A stretch of DNA of 64,000 bases. Origin: an uncultured Ruminiclostridium sp. (lineage in GTDB: Bacteria; Bacillota; Clostridia; Oscillospirales; Ruminococcaceae). Under the pieces are notes generated by a model, which saw only the letters and a program-made list of their open reading frames with translations, was not told the DNA's origin and ran no database searches. How positions within the stretch are numbered: position 1 is the first letter of the stretch; each line of letters starts with the position of its first letter. Position numbers and translations under genes: made by a program. The stretch is taken from NCBI GenBank assembly GCA_947624435.1, contig CANQKE010000004.1:1-64000 (forward strand), in the 5' to 3' direction. Shown here one piece after another: positions 61,481-64,000 of the stretch.

Positions 61481-62238
61481 TATCCGAACCTCCCTGTGAT
61501 GTAGTCCTCGGTGCGCTTGTCCTCCGGCTGAGAAAACATTTTCTCGGTGTCGCCGAATTCTATCAGCTCGCCCAAAAGAAAAAACGCCGTTTTATCCGAT
61601 ATCCTCACCGCCTGCTGCATATTGTGAGTGACAATGACTATAGTGTAATCCTTTTTAAGCTCCATAGCCAAATCTTCAATTTTGGAGGTAGAGATAGGAT
61701 CGAGAGCCGAGGTGGACTCGTCCATAAGAAGAACGTCGGGTTTTACCGATAATGCGCGAGCAATACAAAGCCTTTGCTGCTGTCCGCCCGACAGCCCGAG
61801 CGCGTTCTTTTTAAGCCTGTCCTTGACTTCGTCCCAAATAGCCGCGTCCCGAAGAGATTGCTCAACGATTTCGTCGAGCTTTGCTTTGGCGCGGATTCCG
61901 TGGGTACGCGGTCCGTACGCTACGTTGTCGTATATCGACATCGGGAACGGGTTCGGCTTTTGAAACACCATGCCGATATTTTTGCGAAGAGCCGTCACAT
62001 CACGACCCGCGGCATATATCTCCTCTTTGCGATATGCCAGCGACCCGGTCACTCTTACACCCTCTATAAGATCGTTCATACGGTTGATAGTTCGTAAAAA
62101 TGTAGATTTTCCGCAGCCTGAAGGACCTATCAGCGCTGTAATATTATGCTCGGGAATATCAAGGCAGATATCCTTTAGAGCGTGGGTTTCGCCGTAGTAA
62201 AAGTCTAAATGCTTTGCGGAAATTACAGTGTCAGTCAT
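61480..62238 (-). CDS. pstB: Phosphate ABC transporter ATP-binding protein
   Basis: A 252-residue ATPase with Walker A 'GPSGCGKST' (38-46), PstB-specific '[20 protein letters not shown]' Q-loop, signature LSGGQQQRL, Walker B '[11 protein letters not shown]' and H-loop 'VTHNMQQA'. The gap to pstA is 3 bases. Cytoplasmic energy-coupling subunit of the high-affinity phosphate importer. Confidence 0.98.
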   Translation of the reverse strand: MTDTVISAKHLDFYYGETHALKDICLDIPEHNITALIGPSGCGKSTFLRTINRMNDLIEGVRVTGSLAYRKEEIYAAGRDVTALRKNIGMVFQKPNPFPMSIYDNVAYGPRTHGIRAKAKLDEIVEQSLRDAAIWDEVKDRLKKNALGLSGGQQQRLCIARALSVKPDVLLMDESTSALDPISTSKIEDLAMELKKDYTIVIVTHNMQQAVRISDKTAFFLLGELIEFGDTEKMFSQPEDKRTEDYITGRFG

Positions 62239-62241
62239 AAT

Positions 62242-63081
62242 TCAGCTCCTTTTCAATTTTTTGCCGAGAAATGCCGCGGCAAAATTGATAAGCACCGTAA
62301 GTATCAAAAGTATCGTCGCTATTGAAAACGCGACCTGAAAATCCGCGTTTTCTTTTGCGTAATGATAAAGCGCTACGGTGAGCGTAGCACCGGACGCGCC
62401 GGCTATGCTGTCAATGGAAAAGCTCTGCATTGCCATACTCATACCTGCCGTATACATCAGCACCGCGCTTTCTCCCACCACGCGACCAACAGCAAGAATA
62501 CACCCTGTCACTATTCCCTCAATGGAGGACGGCAGCACGACCGTGCGTATCATATGCCATTTCCCGCTGCCTAGTCCCAAAGCGCCCTCACGATAGCTTT
62601 GCGGCACAGTTTTAAGGCTTTCCTGAGTTGACCTTATAATGGTCGGCAAAATCATGATCACCAGTGTCAGAGAACCTGCCAGCAGCGTCTTTTGCAGTTT
62701 CAGCGCCGTGCAGAAGATAATTACACCGACAAGTGCGTAAATTATCGATGGAATACCCGCGAGAGTTTCCGAGGCAAACTCGATAACCGCCACAAACCGC
62801 TTGTTTTTTGCGTATTCCGTCAGATAAATCGCCGCGCCAACGCCTAACGGAAGCGCTATGATAAGGGATACCAGTATCACAAAAAGCGTGTTTTCTATTG
62901 CCGGAAGAATACCTATTGTGCCGTTTATGACGCTTTCCGAGGTGGATAAAAACTGCCAGCTTATCCCGCCGATACCCCGAAAAAGGATATACGCGATAAG
63001 AAACAGCAGCAGTCCGATCGTTATCGCCGCACAGCCGTATAAAAGGATCCGACCTATTATCTCATATACTTTTCGCTTCAT
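62242..63081 (-). CDS. pstA: Phosphate ABC transporter permease PstA
   Basis: A 279-residue membrane protein with six helices. The coupling motif 'EGALGLGSGKWHMIRTVVLPSSIEGIVTG' (EAA loop) and 'SIIYALVG' match PstA. The start has AGGAGC upstream and lies 1 base after the pstC stop. It forms the translocation pore with PstC. Confidence 0.96.
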   Translation of the reverse strand: MKRKVYEIIGRILLYGCAAITIGLLLFLIAYILFRGIGGISWQFLSTSESVINGTIGILPAIENTLFVILVSLIIALPLGVGAAIYLTEYAKNKRFVAVIEFASETLAGIPSIIYALVGVIIFCTALKLQKTLLAGSLTLVIMILPTIIRSTQESLKTVPQSYREGALGLGSGKWHMIRTVVLPSSIEGIVTGCILAVGRVVGESAVLMYTAGMSMAMQSFSIDSIAGASGATLTVALYHYAKENADFQVAFSIATILLILTVLINFAAAFLGKKLKRS

Positions 63082-63082
63082 A

Positions 63083-63955
63083 TCAGCGCTCCTTTTCTCT
63101 TTTCAGAACCAGATTTAGAAAAGCGTTTATCAGCATGATAAAGAGGAACAGGACAAGTCCGATAGAAAACAGCGCCTGCCGCTGTAAGCTGCCGTCTTGA
63201 GAATAGTTCAGCTCTATCGAAATACCTGTCGTGAGAAATCTCACCGAACGGGTGAGCTCCGGCATATTTGCTACATTTCCCGCCACCATCATAATTGCCA
63301 TTGCCTCGCCGATAGCCCGTCCTATACCTAAAACCACCGCCGCAGCAATGCCGCTTTTTGCCGCGGGAGCCAAAACGCGAAAATACGTTTCCAGCTTTGT
63401 CGCGCCGAGAGCGAGCGATGCCTCCTCGTATTCTTTAGGCACCGCCTCTAAAGCGGTTTCGGAAAGAGAGATAACGGACGGCAAAATCATCACGGCAAGG
63501 ACGATCATCGCCGCAAGCAGGCTGTCCCCTGCGGGAAGATTCAGCCATTCTCGCAACGCCGGCACAAGTACGCACATTCCCACAAGTCCGTAGACCACCG
63601 ACGGAATCCCCGCCAAAAGGCTCACGGCGGGACGTATTATATTCGCTATCTTTTTTGGCGCGACTTTAGCGAGAAATACCGCCGTGAAAAAGCCTATCGG
63701 CACGCCTATCACGATAGCTCCCGCCGTACCGTATACCGACGTTAGGATAAGGGGAAGAATACCGTACTGATCCTGACTTGCCGCCCAGGTCTGACCGAAA
63801 AGGAAATCGAATAGACCGACTTTCTGAATTGCCGGAATGCCCGAAATTACAAGGTAAACGGTGATAAGCAGTACAAATCCGACCGCCGCAAGTCCGCATA
63901 GGGTAAAGAGAACCTGCATGGCTCTCTCTACCGCTTTTAATTTTGCGTTTTTCAT
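63083..63955 (-). CDS. pstC: Phosphate ABC transporter permease PstC
   Basis: A 290-residue membrane protein with six helices; EAA-type loop 'EEASLALGATKLETYFRVLAPAAKSGIAAAVVLGIGRAIGEAM' and 'LAGIPSVVYGLVG'. It begins one base after the stop of the partial pstS. Slightly shorter than E. coli PstC (319), mainly at the N-terminus. Confidence 0.96.
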   Translation of the reverse strand: MKNAKLKAVERAMQVLFTLCGLAAVGFVLLITVYLVISGIPAIQKVGLFDFLFGQTWAASQDQYGILPLILTSVYGTAGAIVIGVPIGFFTAVFLAKVAPKKIANIIRPAVSLLAGIPSVVYGLVGMCVLVPALREWLNLPAGDSLLAAMIVLAVMILPSVISLSETALEAVPKEYEEASLALGATKLETYFRVLAPAAKSGIAAAVVLGIGRAIGEAMAIMMVAGNVANMPELTRSVRFLTTGISIELNYSQDGSLQRQALFSIGLVLFLFIMLINAFLNLVLKREKER

Positions 63956-63956
63956 A

Positions 63957-64000
63957 TCAGTTAGGATATACAGCGCCCGCTGCCGCTATGTACTCTGCCG
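63957..64000 (-). CDS. pstS: C-terminal end of phosphate-binding protein PstS (partial)
   Basis: Only the last 13 codons are in the window: AEYIAAAGAVYPN and TGA at 63957-63959. Assignment rests on position directly upstream of pstC in a canonical pstSCAB-phoU order. The short tail is compatible with PstS C-termini but is not diagnostic. Confidence 0.65.
   Translation of the reverse strand, partial: AEYIAAAGAVYPN

Overview
This window looks like a chromosomal segment of an anaerobic, endospore-forming Firmicute of class Clostridia, most like Oscillospiraceae/Ruminococcaceae. The reasons are a complete spoIIIAA-AH operon, strong AGGAGG-type ribosome binding sites, TTGACA-17-TATAAT promoters, a Rex-like operator in front of gap, and only moderately AT-rich coding sequence. 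The species assignment is inference. Most of the window is ordinary core genome. Accessory signals are confined to a probable IS3-type end at the left edge and two copies of a 195-bp structured repeat.

Layout. 0-3.1 kb: IS end, GNAT acetyltransferase, tRNA-Ser(GCU) and tRNA-Leu(UAA), and a GT4 glycosyltransferase with an extra C-terminal domain. 3.1-8.2 kb (minus): a small Q/N-rich protein, a GH13 glucosidase, and a three-gene zinc-ribbon/SPFH/Tim44-like membrane operon resembling Bacillus ydjGHI. 8.2-11.7 kb: a heterodimeric ABC exporter. 11.7-15.1 kb: asd-dapA-dapB-ACT (aspartate/lysine branch). A free-standing structured RNA with its own promoter and terminator sits in the asd/queA intergenic region. 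15.4-19.3 kb (plus): queA, a phosphatase, tgt and mntP. 19.4-26.6 kb: aspS, a stand-alone FakA-like domain, repeat copy A, and spoIIIAA-AH. 26.7-31.1 kb: tadA, an XRE regulator with a 37-aa membrane peptide, a histidine phosphatase, a YcxB-like protein, queH, and corA preceded by a 36-codon leader ORF. 31.2-39.3 kb: zapA, a U32 protease, dut, then mreBCD-mrdA. 39.4-45.6 kb: mgsA, hisS, GNAT, a DUF5131-like gene, a convergent operon of four uncharacterised small proteins, and a metallophosphatase with birA. 45.7-50.6 kb: an orphan solute-binding lipoprotein, a Xer-type recombinase, radC, a cyclophilin lipoprotein, and a Cys/Gly-rich peptide. 50.8-57.9 kb: typA, a ClpC-like ATPase without the M domain, a HAD phosphatase fused to a nuclease-like domain, and gap. 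58.2-64 kb (minus): pstS(end)-pstC-pstA-pstB-phoU, repeat copy B, then phoP-phoR.

Functional themes are cell shape and wall synthesis (mreBCD, PBP2, ZapA), sporulation channel assembly (SpoIIIA), queuosine tRNA modification (QueA, Tgt, QueH plus TadA), translation (AspRS, HisRS, TypA), lysine/DAP supply and phosphate acquisition.

The most unusual observations are these. (1) A 195-bp multi-hairpin element occurs twice. Each copy is bounded by imperfect copies of the local hairpin, as if the element inserts at terminators and duplicates them. (2) A HAD phosphatase is fused to a PD-(D/E)XK-like and winged-helix module. (3) An unassigned structured RNA lies upstream of asd. (4) A translated-looking leader ORF precedes corA. 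(5) SpoIIIAG is minimal and ClpC lacks its M domain.
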